A DNA stretch of 64,000 nt from Xenopus tropicalis (lineage: Eukaryota > Chordata > Amphibia > Anura > Pipidae), in assembly GCF_000004195.4 (NCBI RefSeq), contig NC_030678.2, forward strand, positions 78,241,404 through 78,305,403, written 5' to 3'. Below are positions 11,701-23,105 of the stretch, piece after piece. The position numbers and the translations under genes are program-made. Position 1 is the first letter of the stretch. Each line of letters opens with the position of its first letter. A model generated the notes under the pieces. That model was not told where the DNA came from. It searched no databases and saw only the letters and a program-made list of their open reading frames with translations.

Positions 11701-11927
11701 CTCCCTTCAGTATAGTCAGATTTTGGTTTTGGTTCTTTGTATCTGGCTATTTCATTTAATAGGTATTTTTTTTCACCTGGAGCTTGAAGTGAAAATTGTT
11801 GACTGATATAACTGTGTAAAATTTTAACTTCACAGCACCTACAGATTTGTAGGGTTGTCACACCTGCTTTTTGTTTGGGTTATTATCAATGACTTCTGTT
11901 TCCTTCTCTGGTTTTTAAATGTCACAG

Positions 11928-11993
11928 GAACAAGGAGAGGAGATGCGACATCGCGGTACCAGAGGACCCAGTGCTTATATCCCTGTATCGCAG
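11928..11993 (+). CDS. sesn2: sesn2 exon (N-terminal, RGPSAYIPV)
   Basis: It follows the acceptor gtcacag and precedes the donor CAG|gtaggg, giving 22 codons in phase 0. It reads [20 protein letters not shown] and aligns with human GEEQRES...RGPSAFIPV. It contains an ATG (M6), which could serve as the start if the upstream exon is untranslated. Confidence 0.85.
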
Positions 11994-14900
11994 GTAGGGT
12001 GTGTGCAGTTCCTACACTTTACACACAGTAGTATACTTTAAATCAAAATAACTGTTAAATACAGTAAATTAGAAGTTCTTTGAATAATCAGTTTAAAATC
12101 AAAGGACCAGTAACATCAAAAAGTGAAGAAAAAAACAAACAATTGTTTTACAGTTTAAGTTTTAATCTGTTGAGCAAGATCCTACAAATATGTTCTTGGA
12201 CACAAATGTCTGTTTAAGAGAATGTCCTGTAAAGAGCTATGAATTACATTTTACAGCTGTTTATCTTCTTAAACCCATTGTATTCTTTGGAGCTTATCTG
12301 CTAGTCTGTACCTTTTTCCAGGCCCGGATTTGTGGAGAGGCCACAAAGGCCCGGGCCTAGGGCGGCAGAAGTTTAGGGGAGGCGTGCTGCCCCGCCGCAA
12401 GAACATTTTTAAATTTTGCTCCCATACGGACCAGTCGGGACCTCTCCCCACTGCTCCGTATGGGAGTTAAAAGGAGCGTTCGTGCATGCGCATGGGGGGG
12501 CACGTTTGCGCATGCTCACGGGGGGGGGGGGCCTTCGCGCATGTGCACGGGGGACACCCACAGGGGCGGCCTCGGGGTGCACGGGATAGAAATCCGGCCC
12601 TGCCTTTTTCCCCATGATTATACGATAGCTAATTTATAGAAACTATAGTATTGTTTCTAAAGCAAAGCAGTTTTACCAGTGCAGGGCAGCAGTACAATTA
12701 TACTTTTATTCGGATATTACTGTTTCTTTAACTCTGAGACATCGAAATATGTAGAAGAAAGAATGTGATTTATGCTTTGGCACTTTCTTTGAGTAGAAAA
12801 AGCACTTCACCTCTGGCATTGGAAAAGGGTAACACTCAAAATTGGTAAACCAAAAAATTTACTGCTTGGTTGGCAATATAGAAAAAACTTGGTATAAACA
12901 GAGTCTTATCCTAACAGATTTGAATTTATTTCCAATGCAAATCCAATGCTTCTGTATCTTTGGTAAACCATTATGAACATTGTGTATTGTTTTTCAGCTA
13001 ACAAGTCCATATATGGGTGACAATATTGCAGCAGTGATGGGTCTGCATCCTGATTATCTGCATGTTTTCTGGAAGACACAGCATCAACTGCTGCGTATGG
13101 ATGGAGCTCTGTCCCTTCCAGAGAGACACTATGTGGCAATAATGGTAAAATATGATCTTTCTGCTAGAAAATTACTGCACTACTGATTATATGCTCATAT
13201 TTTCCCACCATAGTTTCTGGTATTGGACCTTTATTCTATATTTTTGTGTCCTATTTATATCCTAGGCCTCTGCTCGGCATCAGTGCACATATCTTGTGTC
13301 TCTTCACTCATCCTGCTTTCTGCAGGTTGGAGGGGATCACCGTTGGCTGGAAGGATTAGATGCTGCCCCTTTGAAACTGCGCAAGCTAAATGACCTAAAC
13401 AAGATCCTTGCTCACAGGCCGTGGTTAATAACCAAGGAACATATTGAGGTGAAAAGGGAACTAGAACTAGGCAGAGAAGTAAGACAATGCATGGGATTAA
13501 ACATCTGGAGTGTAAAATTCTCTACAGCATGAAATTTGGGGCCAAAATCAAATCATGTTAAGTCTAATACATATTTATTTAAAGGACATGTAAAGCCTAC
13601 ATTTGCCTACAATGTATATCAGTTGGGCACATCTCCCCCACCCAAATGGCATCATTTGTACTGCATATAGTCCCCTCTGTTTGCCAGCACTGTCATATTT
13701 TCCTAAAGCAAATAACAGCTTTCACCCGGTAGCCATTTTTCCTCTGATACATTTAATTTTGTAAACAGCATACACACACAAAGACCCTTATTCATAATAC
13801 ATTTCATCAAGAATACAGGCTTACACAGGCAGAACTGTCTTTGATAAAAGTTCTGCTTTGTTTGAGCTGAGCTCAGGAGAGGAGGTTAGGAGAAACAAAA
13901 TTAAAGCGTACAGCTAGAGCTTAGTTTCTATGGGAACCAGCAATGCCATCTCTTCACTGGCTGCTAGCCTGGAGTGCGTGTTTAGTAATCTAAGCTTAGA
14001 ACAACTGAGCATGCCCACAAGCCAGAAGTCAAAGCAAGTTCCTGAGTGAGGGGGCAAGTGGGTTACAGGAGGAGAAGGAAAGCTAAGTGATTAATGGGAT
14101 GCTGCAGCCTTTGTATTAACCTCTGGACAACCAGAGTTGCAGGTATTAAAAGGTTTTAAAGAGGCTGTTTACTGATTACATTTTTCTGTGTGGGTTTACA
14201 TGTCGTTTAACATGTAGTAGAACAGTACTCTTCCAGATTTTTGTTCTGTGGTGCAGAGAAATATCACTTTTATTCTATGAACAAGCACAGATATCCAAAT
14301 CTGGTTGACTAGAGGACTGGTAGATACCACTGTAAAGTCCATGCATTTGCATAAGGCAGGATGTTGCTATTAAGACCTAAGTCATAACCATTAAAGAATA
14401 GCGCACCTTGTTGGGTAAAAAGGTGCACTTTTGATATGAGGTTGTGGGAAAAAGTAATGTAAAAAGTTATATTGGTTATGCTTTTCCAACATTTGCAAGG
14501 CTTGCATATCTTATTCAATTCAGTCATGTCTAAGGGCAGTAACACACAGGGAGATTAGTCTCCCGCGATAAATCTTTACTACCGTGGGCGACTAATCTCC
14601 CCAATATGCCATCCCACCGGCAAGAATGTAAATCGCCGGTGGGATAGCCTACACGTCAAAATTTCTTTGCGAGGCAACTGAAGTGATGAGTATGCCATCC
14701 CACCGGTGATTTACATTCTTGCCGGTGGGATGGCATATTTGGGAGATTAGTGACCTGTGGTAGTGAAGATTTATTGCTGGTGACTAATCTCCCCGTGTGC
14801 CCACTGCCCTACAGGGAAGGTGTAGAATAGTGAGCACTCCCTTACCCGCCCCCCATATACACAACCACTGTATGTCTTTTGTCCTTGGCCTTAAAAACTT

Positions 14901-17900
14901 GGGCAGTTGAGTAAACAGTGTAAGATGGTGGAAAGTTTATAGACTATAGTCATCAAGTGGAGCCCGGTGAGAGGTCTGTTGATAGGCCCTAATGTAGTTG
15001 TTAAATAATTACAAATCAGTACAAATAGGTAGATTTACATGCAGAAATGCAAGGATTTAATGACATTGGCTATGTTAAATTCCTGTTTCAGGAATCTTAT
15101 AATCTTTTCGTCTGCTTCTCTCTTTGCAGATTCTTCTGAGCTCACAGGGGGGCCACTCTTGGTCTCTCGCAGAGCTAATCCATGCTTTGGTGCTGCTTAC
15201 TCATTTTCATGCACTTTCTTCTTTTATATTGGGCTGTGGAATCTACCTTCCAGAGGATAATAATGCTGTTCCACGCCCCCCCTCTCCAGACATCCCTCTT
15301 AGTGTGGTGAGTAGAGAAAAAGTAACACGGAATTGCAGATGTTTTCAAACATGAACTTTCTCACCAGATGAAAGGAGGGTGGCAGCTTTGAAAAGAATGC
15401 TTATGCAGCTATCCATATGGATGCCACAACAGGATAATTTTCAGTGTAAAGCCCCCTTAACATGACATCTGATTATAGGAAATCCCACCCCAGTCACATC
15501 ATGTGCTCCTCCATCAGCTGCCACAGGACTTGCCCCATACCTGGCCTGCGAAAGCAGAGTAGCACAGTAAGATTGTTGACCACAGTGTCTATTTGCTTCA
15601 CATCTGGTCTCCAGACTTTCCCCATGATTGATCAGTAAGAAGCATGTGCACTGGAAATTGGGTCCAGATCATCTTCCAGTGCACATGCTTTTCCTTGGTG
15701 ATCAAGGCTGTCCCAGATTTCCTGCATGGCAGATATGACACATGGAGTCTGCAAACTGAATTTCACTGCTCTCAAACCAGGTATGAGAGTGGTTAGGCCT
15801 AAGCACATTTAAATGATTGGTTTGCAACCTAACTAAAGGATGAAGTTTTGTCATCAGTTTGAGTGGATCAAAATAAATATATGATATTCATCCAACCAGC
15901 AGGCAGATCCATTAGACAACTTTCTTGAATTGCAATTGCTTGTCCATTGGGATTGACCCATGGCGATTTCTAGTGATGTCCCATAATTATAAATACAATT
16001 GGCAACAATCTCTGATTTGGATTTTTAGATTTTGCTGCTTTCAAATATGCCTTGCAGAATATTGTTAGATTGCTCTTTTGTCACACAGTAGTGTAGCACT
16101 CTTCAAATAAGATAGCTAATGCTCTTGTGATTAGCTTGGGTAAAAATAGTTTAAATGTTTTGCCTTAAAGGGAATCTAAACCCTGTAGTTTATTTTGATT
16201 TTCTGTCTTTAGTGATTTCTGAAATATTCATAGTTTTAGATAGTTCTTTACTGCTGGTAGCAGTTTGTCAGTGACTGTAAAGGTGGCCATACATGGGATG
16301 ATAAAAGCTGCCAATTCAGCATTAAAAAACTTTGGCAAAAGCAAAAAAGTATCTGCACACTCAAAAGAAATACAAAAGAAAAAAAAATTATTAATTACAA
16401 AAACATAGAAAATAAAGCCCAACGCGTTTCAACCCAATAAAGGGTCTTCATCAGGGGCAAAAAAATTTAAAAAAGGGGCAGAAAGATGTGATTATTTTTG
16501 GAGTTTCTGAATGTGTTTTCTCCAGTGTTCTGCATCTCTACTATTATTGTTGTTTTGATGAGGTGTGCACTCTGGCATTTTGCAATATTAAAGAACGTTG
16601 GCATCAATCACCAGCCAAAAGGAGGCTGAGAGCTAAAGAGTTCTGTTTCATTCTCTGCATCATCTGGTTTGGAGTTTCCCTAAACCATGTGTGCATTTTA
16701 TTTTTTGTGCTGCATTGCTATTTGTAGGCTAAAGCACACAATCTGCCTTTTTCTAATTACTAGCACATGGTTTCCCATGACAGTTTTCATTTAAACATTT
16801 TCCTTAATTGGAAGTTAATTACTGTGATCTATTTGTAGAAAATAACTTCTCTATATTAGAGGATTGTATTGTATATTGGGTCTCGACTCCTGACCCATTT
16901 ATTAATTATCCTTGTATTAACAGAAAACTGGCACTATTCACTTAATAGAGACAAAGGAACTAATTCTTCTAACCAGACCAATATCTATTATATCTTTATA
17001 GTCGATATTTTTTATGTATAAAGGGGTAAATAAGTGATCATATGGAAATGTTGTTGTAGCATGTAGCATTCTTGTATGTAATCTTAGATAAATATAATTT
17101 TGTGACATTATAGTATATATATTTTATGAATTAAGGGCAACAGCACACTACAAGAGGCAGAGCGAGTTCTTGCCGAAATAAAGAAACTGGATGAGGAAGG
17201 AGAAGAGACTAGCCAAGAAGAAATGGAAACCAGGTTTGAGAGGGAGAAGAGAGAATGTGCAATGGTTCCAACTAATGGTTAGAGTTTATTTGTATTTTTC
17301 AATACATAGTTTACAACTGTTATTGTTATTTATGTATGCTAATTTTAGTTCATGTTTCCATTTTTTGTATGGCAGGTGATAACAGTAAGCCAGTGTGCTT
17401 TCCTGGCATCCTGCACTTTCTGGAAGACCCAGATTTTGGCTACATTGATTTTACTCGTCGGGGTGAGCAGGCTCCGCCTACATTCCGTGCCCATGTAAGC
17501 ATAATTGAAATAGGCTCCTCTTGTAATGCTTAAAAACAGATCTTTACTAACGCAGTTTGATTGATGTAAGAAAATGGATCAGAGCTGAGCAAATTGCCTA
17601 ACCACATAAAATATATGGACACGTCTACAGGCTTCCCAAAATCATGATGTTTTTTTTTTTTTTTTTTTAAAGTTAATGCCAGATTGTCAGCCCAGGATGC
17701 ACTGCAATAGCGGGACAGCTATTGTAGATGCACAAGCTAACATCTAATCTGAACCATTAGATTTAAAAATTTTGGCAGGGTAACGATGAAATTTGTCATT
17801 GATTTGAATGACATTTAAAGTTCTTTTACTGCACTTGTGGGTGATGTCATCATCGAACGTAAAAAAAAATATTATATAAATATATAAAAGGTATTATATA

Positions 17901-20900
17901 AAAAAAATTATATAAATATCTAAAATATATTATATAAAATATTATATACCAGTTTTTAACAATTACAGTTAAAATAAGTAGTGTAACATTTATGTTCTGT
18001 TTCTATCAATCTACTAAAAAAGTAGAAAATATTCACAAGTATACAATTTAAAACAAAAACCTTGCTGTGGCTTTAATATAAACCATAGATATTGCAGTAA
18101 TGCAAGGAAATGATAAAATATTCATAAAGCTTGTATACACAAATTGATACAAGTGCTATGGCTTTGCTATAGGAAATGTGAAATAGTCACACTAAAATCT
18201 TTTATGATTACGGATGGGTATATATTTATATTGTTAAAACAATTGCTAATTGATATTATGGGTCACCTGAGTTGATCATAATCAAGTTTGAATTTGAATG
18301 GGTTATATAGCAGTATATATAGCTGTTAGATATAGTGACAAAAATAATAAGATAATTTGGTCAGTGGTGCAGATGCAGCTTAGTAAAGCTTAGTATGGTT
18401 TTCCCTGTCTTGTTTTATTAGGATTACACATGGGAAGATCATGGTTACTCACTACTACAGAGGTTAAATCCAGAAGTTGGACAGCTGCTGGATGACAAGT
18501 TCCAAGTGGCCTTCAACCTAACTTACCACACTTGTGCCACTCATAGTGGTGTGGACACTTCCAAACTAAGACGTGCAATATGGAACTACATACAGTGCAT
18601 CTATGGAATAAGGTGAATTGTGGTTTAAAGACTGGTTTTGTATATACTTGAAAGGTTGGCATATTATGGAAACAATCATGTCTACTAACGCCTATTTTTT
18701 CTTTTAGGTATGATGACTATGATTATGGAGAGGTGAACCAGCTGCTTGAAAGAAGCTTGAAAGTTTATATGAAGACTGTCACATGTCACCCAGAGAGAGT
18801 GACCCGACAGCTGTATAACGACTTTTGGAGGCAGTTTAAACACTCAGAAAAGGTAAAATTGAAAACCTAGACTTTATTTTTTTAAGTCTAATAAATATGT
18901 TTATTACTTTGATCAGTCATCCCAGTCTGAAGGTTTCTACAGATTTGCTCCTTTCTGATTTAGGAACCTGTAACCAAACTGTTTAATAACATAAGCCCTT
19001 ATTAGGTTGCGTAATTAATTGCCTTTCTCTGACATTAGTCTGGGGTACTCAAGGGTTCTCAAGAGTTATTGGATCCACACTTCTACCTTTCTCTTATGAA
19101 AACATAGGTGCTAAACAAAATAAGAGACCATAATTTGGGTCTGCTTTTAGAATCTATCATGCTGTTTAATGGAAATTTTGTACTTATTGTTTCATTTTAA
19201 GATGTGGATTTTGTTAGTTTGTAGATTTATTGGTCTTAGCACTTTGTAAGGATTTTTTCAGTGCACATAGGAGGGTGCTGATCTCTACAGCAGCGTTTTT
19301 CAACCACTAGTGTGCCGCGAGATGTTGCCTGGTGTGCCGTAGGCAGGGCACCAATGTACTAGGGGGGCACTGCTCTTGGCACCAATGTACTAGGGGGGCA
19401 CTGCTGCTGGGCACCAATGTACTAGGGGGGCACTGCTGCTGGGCACCAATGTACTAGGGGGGCACTGCTGCTGGGCACCAGTGTACTAGGGGGGCACTGC
19501 TCTTGGCACCAATGTACTAGGGGGGGCACTGCTGCTGGGCACAGAGTTAAATTTTTTAACATTTTCTAATGGTGGTGTGCCTCGTGATTTTTTTCATGAA
19601 ACAAGTGTGCCTTTGCCCAAAAAAGGTTGAAAAACACTGCTCTACAGCCTCAAATACCATGCTTACATATATTGTTAAAGCTAGAAGTGTACTGATGAGT
19701 TTTGCTTGGGTTTATAAATAAATTTACCAAGTTAAAGCAATGGTGGCAGTTCCCATTCATGTTTATAAAATTTAGTTCTTGTTTTGCAGAAAGACTGCAC
19801 ATACCTATTAATAATAGGAATAATGTTAGCATTACCAGTGACTAGAGCAGTCATTTTAATATCCCCAATACCAGTTTTAAGGTGGCCATACACTGCCTAA
19901 TTCGGTATAGTAACTGACTAATAAGCTCACTGCCGTAAGATACCATAAAAGTGGCCTAACATGTGTATGGCTACTTGGACTGACAACCCAAATGATCAGA
20001 ACTTTAGGGAGAAAATATGAGTTGCAGCTCCTCTTCACTCATCTTCTAATGCCCCATAGGGTTGCTGAGATGGTGCATTTGTTGATGACATATTTAAACA
20101 TGTTTATATGCGATCTGATTGCAGGATGGTTCATGAGAAGAATTCTAACCTAGTATACATATCTAGATGTTGTAGCAGTATGGTCATATTCATCCAAACT
20201 GCCAGACCAAATCTGGGCATGTGAGGACAGGTTTTTAATCAAATGTTTTTTATATGGTTTATTTTCTCTTTATGTAAAAATCCATGGTGTTTACACTTCT
20301 ACCTGCATATTTCAGTGCTGAAAGGATAGGTACACTTGGGCACCTGAGCTTATCTCAAACACTCCTTAGAATCATTTAGACATTTTCGCCGTGCTGTAAA
20401 CAGTGCCGGGCCAGACGCCCTAGGCAACCTGGGTAGCCTCTTCGCTCTATTTCCATCCCCTAGTGGGCACACTGTGATGTCGGGGTGGGGGTAGAGGGAC
20501 AAGAAAGTACTGGAAGAGCACAGGGGACATGAATGGGAGTTGGATCCTAAGCAGGACCGAGGCACTTGGACTAGGGGTAGGCAGACAAAAGAGTACATGG
20601 CTAGTGCCCCCTCCTCCCCTAAGCATTGCGCCCTAGGCATGTGGCTCATTGTTATTTATTTTTACTTAGCTGTTTTGTAAATAATCACACCCATTGTCTC
20701 TAGCCAAAAACTAGATTTTATTTTAAACAAACATTAAGCATAACGCACCCTCCACATAATATTCTATAGCAATGTTTTAGTGGATTTTATAAGGAAATTA
20801 CTTAAAATAAATACATATTATTGGAAAGTTTTATCACAAAGAAAAAAGACATCATAATCTGTTATACATTATAGTCTCAGCTGTAGTACATGCTTAATAG

Positions 20901-21105
20901 GTGAACAAGAGAAAATAGCACATGGATATGAGTACAGTCCATATAATGTCAGATGGGGTATGTTATACTTTTAAACTTAGATTTTAGTTGCAAAATGTTT
21001 CTTTTTCTCTTCTCCCAGGTTCATTTGAACTTTCTCCTGTTAGAAGCTCGACTTCAAGCTGCTTTGTTGTACAGTCTCAGAGCAATCACACGCTACATGA
21101 CATGA
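11928..21105 (+). CDS. sesn2: Sestrin 2 gene, nine recognised coding exons
   Basis: Sestrin 2 is a cytosolic leucine sensor. Without leucine it binds GATOR2 and keeps mTORC1 off, and it also lowers oxidative stress. The exons join in frame with GT/AG introns to give about 418 residues, against 480 in human. Phrases such as [36 protein letters not shown] and [15 protein letters not shown] are diagnostic. [13 protein letters not shown] favours SESN2 over SESN1 or SESN3. The Cys in ARHQC (human Cys125, peroxidase-like domain) is kept. So are all the leucine-pocket residues (human T374, T377, T386, R390, W444, E451) and the Asp pair in YDDYDYGE used for GATOR2 binding. The start codon was not found. 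About 17-19 residues expected between exons 11928-11993 and 12998-13144 are not visible. The neighbour med18 confirms the locus. Confidence 0.95.
12101..12735. mobile_element. Diverged T2-type MITE interrupted by a hAT element
   Basis: The left end (aaaggaccagtaacatcaaa) and the right end (atattactgtttcttta) match the aggaacagtaacacc family seen at 6196. The interior matches the same family on both sides of the hAT element inserted at 12319-12602. Confidence 0.65.
12319..12602. mobile_element. hAT-type MITE, GC-rich, perfect 8-bp target site
   Basis: The terminal repeats are caggcccggatttg and aaatccggccctg. The target cctttttc is present at 12311-12318 and 12603-12610. It is much richer in GC than the intron around it and carries runs of G. 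It sits inside the older T2 element, so it is the younger insertion. Confidence 0.9.
12998..13144 (+). CDS. sesn2: sesn2 exon (MGLHPDY to HYVAIM)
   Basis: The acceptor is ttttcag and the donor ATG|gtaaaa, giving 49 codons in phase 0. It includes [18 protein letters not shown] and [13 protein letters not shown], the start of the peroxidase-like helical domain. Confidence 0.95.
13266..13448 (+). CDS. sesn2: sesn2 exon (ARHQC cysteine, LITKEHIE)
   Basis: The acceptor is tatcctag and the donor GAG|gtgaaa, giving 61 codons. It begins [16 protein letters not shown], which holds the conserved cysteine, and ends [11 protein letters not shown], one of the most conserved stretches of sestrins. Confidence 0.95.
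13583..14206. mobile_element. T2-type MITE (aggacatgtaaagcc family)
   Basis: TTAA lies at 13579-13582 and 14207-14210. The ends aggacatgtaaagcc and gggtttacatgtcgt are inverted repeats. An inverted, more decayed copy lies at about 24160-24705. The length is 624 bp. Confidence 0.8.
14534..14809. mobile_element. Harbinger-like palindromic MITE
   Basis: The ends gggcagtaacacac and gtgtgcccactgccc form inverted repeats, flanked by TAA on the left and TAC on the right. The two arms carry ccatcccaccggcaagaatg and cattcttgccggtgggatgg, so the whole element can fold on itself. Confidence 0.75.
15130..15306 (+). CDS. sesn2: sesn2 exon ([19 protein letters not shown])
   Basis: The acceptor is ctttgcag and the donor GTG|gtgagt, giving 59 codons in phase 0. 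It aligns with human HTWSLAELIQALVLLTHCH. The last third (after LPEDNN) lies in the variable loop and differs from human. Confidence 0.95.
15307..17135. other. sesn2 intron; repeat fragments only
   Basis: A fragment of the ggtggccatacat family lies at 16279-16320. A repeat with aacgcgtttcaaccc and ttcatcaggggc lies at about 16330-16470. The phrase agtgcacatgctt and its complement occur at 15642-15690 as a loose inverted repeat. No further exons were recognised. Confidence 0.5.
17136..17277 (+). CDS. sesn2: sesn2 exon (acidic, [14 protein letters not shown])
   Basis: The acceptor is attaag and the donor AATG|gttaga. It is 142 nt and ends in phase 1. The charged stretch [20 protein letters not shown] aligns with human LRDEGTSQEEMESRFELEK, the linker between the two sestrin domains. 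Confidence 0.92.
17376..17494 (+). CDS. sesn2: sesn2 exon ([14 protein letters not shown])
   Basis: The acceptor is atggcag and the donor CAT|gtaagc. It is 119 nt and restores phase 0. [16 protein letters not shown] with APPTFRAH aligns with human FVEDPTFGYEDFTRRG with APPTFRAQ and marks this paralogue as sestrin 2. Confidence 0.95.
17640..18421. other. sesn2 intron, low complexity
   Basis: A run of about 20 T occurs at 17650-17669. AT-rich short tandem words (ttatataaa) occur at about 17868-17950. The rest is AT-rich with no recognised element. Confidence 0.5.
18422..18612 (+). CDS. sesn2: sesn2 exon (leucine pocket part 1)
   Basis: The acceptor is tattag and the donor AAG|gtgaat. It is 191 nt and ends in phase 2. 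It carries [19 protein letters not shown], in which the Thr and Arg residues equivalent to human T374, T377, T386 and R390 are all present. Confidence 0.96.
18708..18852 (+). CDS. sesn2: sesn2 exon (GATOR2 Asp pair, leucine pocket part 2)
   Basis: The acceptor is cttttag and the donor AAG|gtaaaa, 145 nt. [15 protein letters not shown] supplies the Asp pair used for GATOR2 contact in human. [10 protein letters not shown] supplies the equivalents of W444 and E451. Confidence 0.96.
19291..19639. mobile_element. hAT element carrying a 32-bp minisatellite, in the last sesn2 intron
   Basis: The ends are cagcgtttttcaacc and ggttgaaaaacactg. The 8-bp target ctctacag is at 19283-19290 and 19640-19647. 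Six units of 31-33 bp, each starting gcacca.tgtactagg, run from 19348 to about 19538. They differ mainly in 'gctgctgg' versus 'gctcttg' at the end. There is no coding capacity. Confidence 0.9.
19648..21018. other. Rest of last sesn2 intron
   Basis: A fragment of the ggtggccatacac family lies at 19880-19980. A GC-rich degraded element begins cagtgccgggcc at 20401 and ends near gcgccctaggcat at 20641. No exon was recognised. Confidence 0.45.
21019..21105 (+). CDS. sesn2: sesn2 last coding exon and stop
   Basis: The acceptor is tctcccag. It encodes [20 protein letters not shown] and ends RAITRYMT then TGA at 21103-21105. The RAITRYMT terminus is shared by all vertebrate sestrins. Confidence 0.97.
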   Translation, partial: VHLNFLLLEARLQAALLYSLRAITRYMT

Positions 21106-22100
21106 GCTTCTAAGTGATATATTAAGCAAGCAGTTGGTAAATGGCCTACGGACCAGATCTATCTAGTGACTGCTGTGTCTTCAACGCATATTTGCACTAA
21201 CTTGGCTAAGCAGTCTTTGCTTATGAGAAGAGAGCTTCTAAATCTGCTTTAAGTGGAGGAGTTTCCTTATGCCTAAAGAATGGGTGTCCCTCATCTTCCA
21301 CAGGTCTAAATGTAGCAAGCTTTGACATTTTGCAGGAAAGTTCCCGCATTCCCTCTTGTTCACTAAGGCACTGTGGCCACCATTGCACTGTTCACTGCAT
21401 TACTACACCTTTTGGAATGTTGTGTTCTGTTTACATTTGGTATGATATGTTAGACATACATGTATGTCTGTTGTACATATATGTGGCACTAGGCATTGCA
21501 TACTTGTACACTACTTTATGCAGCATTGCACATGGAAAAATTACGTTTAACTGCTACACGGATTCATAATCTGCACTTCCTCCCCCAGCGTGGTCCAGTT
21601 CCTTTCATTTAGTTTTTTAATAAGAAATGGTGTTTACACAGGAAGTTGCCTTAAATAATGGCACCATTTTAGTCTAGAATCTTAATCGATTTCACTTTTG
21701 TGGAAGCGTGTACAGAAAATTTTTCCTTTGTGTTGTATAGTAGTTATTTCCTACTTGCGGCCTTTCAGCTTCTAGAAGATTTGGGAATAGAGTTCATCAA
21801 CAGCTAGAAGGTCACAAGTTGGACTCTGCAGTATTTCTACAGCAACGCACCCCCTCCCCCCTGTAGACTACCTCTTCTTTCAAGGCACCTTTTAAACACA
21901 GTGAATTTTAGACTGTGAAGAACATTTTCTCAGGTTACTGATCTTGTTGAATGTTTATCTTGCAGGATTAGCAGAAGGGGGCCTGTCTAACCCCTGTAAC
22001 TTATTTCTTGATTGTTTGTGTTCTTTCACAAATCTTGTTGAAACAATATTTTTTTGAAGTTTGTTAAACTGTGTGAAATAAAGATTTTGGTTATAAATTT
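21106..22100 (+). other. sesn2: sesn2 3' untranslated region
   Basis: It follows the stop codon directly, has no intron signals and runs to a canonical poly(A) signal at 22077. Its length is close to 1 kb. The exact cleavage site is inferred. Confidence 0.75.
22077..22082 (+). terminator. sesn2: sesn2 poly(A) signal AATAAA
   Basis: The hexamer AATAAA is followed by the T- and GT-rich phrase gattttggttataaatttgg, as expected at a cleavage site. Confidence 0.8.
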
Positions 22101-22117
22101 GGTTGACTGGTATGATC

Positions 22118-22430
22118 TTAAAGGAGAACTAATCTATACTAGTCTGTAAAAATGGCCTCCTTGTTGGCGCTACATAGATCTGCTATTGTCTGTCCATCTT
22201 TGAAATGGGGAGTGGACCTGTCCTAATAGTTCCTGCCAGAAGGAGGGGAGTAACCAATTACAGCCCCACAGTCACACATGCAAAGACAGGCTTCAGCTCC
22301 CTATCAGGTCAGCCTAGCTGCCGATTGGTTCCTGTCCTACAGTGCAGTGTGCTGAGTGCTGTAAGTAGTATATACTATACTCTGTCCTTTTTATTCTCTG
22401 CCCTGGTAGCTCCAGCAGACTGACAGACAT
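22118..22430. mobile_element. T2-like repeat just after sesn2
   Basis: It starts ttaaaggagaactaatc. It shares 'tctgtaaaaatggcc', 'gcaaagacaggcttcag' and 'atcaggtcagcctagctg' with the copy at about 25098-25490. The right end is not clear. Confidence 0.6.
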
Positions 22431-22494
22431 CTTTCCTGGAGGTGACTGGCTTTTGCAGCGTTGTTTAAAAAGTCAACATTGTTTAAAAAAAATA

Positions 22495-23105
22495 ACCAGG
22501 AGTTAAAAGAATACTGTCATGGGAAAACATGTTTTTTTTTTTTTCAAAATGCATCAGTTAATAGAGCTTCTCCAGCAGAATCCTGCATTGAAATCATTTT
22601 TTTTTTTATATTTAAGTTTAAAATTTCACATGGCACTAGCCACATTCTTTATTTCCCAGGGTGCCACAGCCATGTGATCTGTGCTCTGATAAACTTCAGT
22701 CACAGTTTACTGCTGAGCTGCAAGTTGGAGTGATATCACCCCCCTCTCAGAAGTCGATCAGCAGAACAATGGGAAGGTAGCAAGATAGCAGGTTCCCAGT
22801 AGATATCAGAATAGTGCTCAATAGTAAGAAATCAAAGTCCAGCTTGGGACTCCTCCAGTTACATGGGAGTAGGAGGGAACAGTAGGTTACCTGAAAGCAG
22901 TTCTAATGTGTAGCTCTGGCTCCTTCTGAAAGCTCAGACTCTGAATGCACTGAGATGGCTGCCTATACACCAACATTACAATTAAAAAAAAAAAAAAATT
23001 TGGTTCAGGAAATTTTTTTAAATGGTAGAGTGAATTAATTGCTGTGTAAACAATGAAATTTAGAAATAAAAATGACACCATAAAAATCATTACAGAATCC
23101 CTTTA
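22495..23105. mobile_element. T2-like repeat (aatactgt.atgggaaaac family)
   Basis: The left end is agaatactgtcatgggaaaa and the right end is acagaatcccttta. It is the same family as at 10570 and 36660. It includes oligo-T and oligo-A runs. Confidence 0.65.

Noticed and set aside
14534..14809. Possible microRNA hairpin
   Set aside because: The long near-perfect fold is explained by a Harbinger-like MITE with several other copies in the window.
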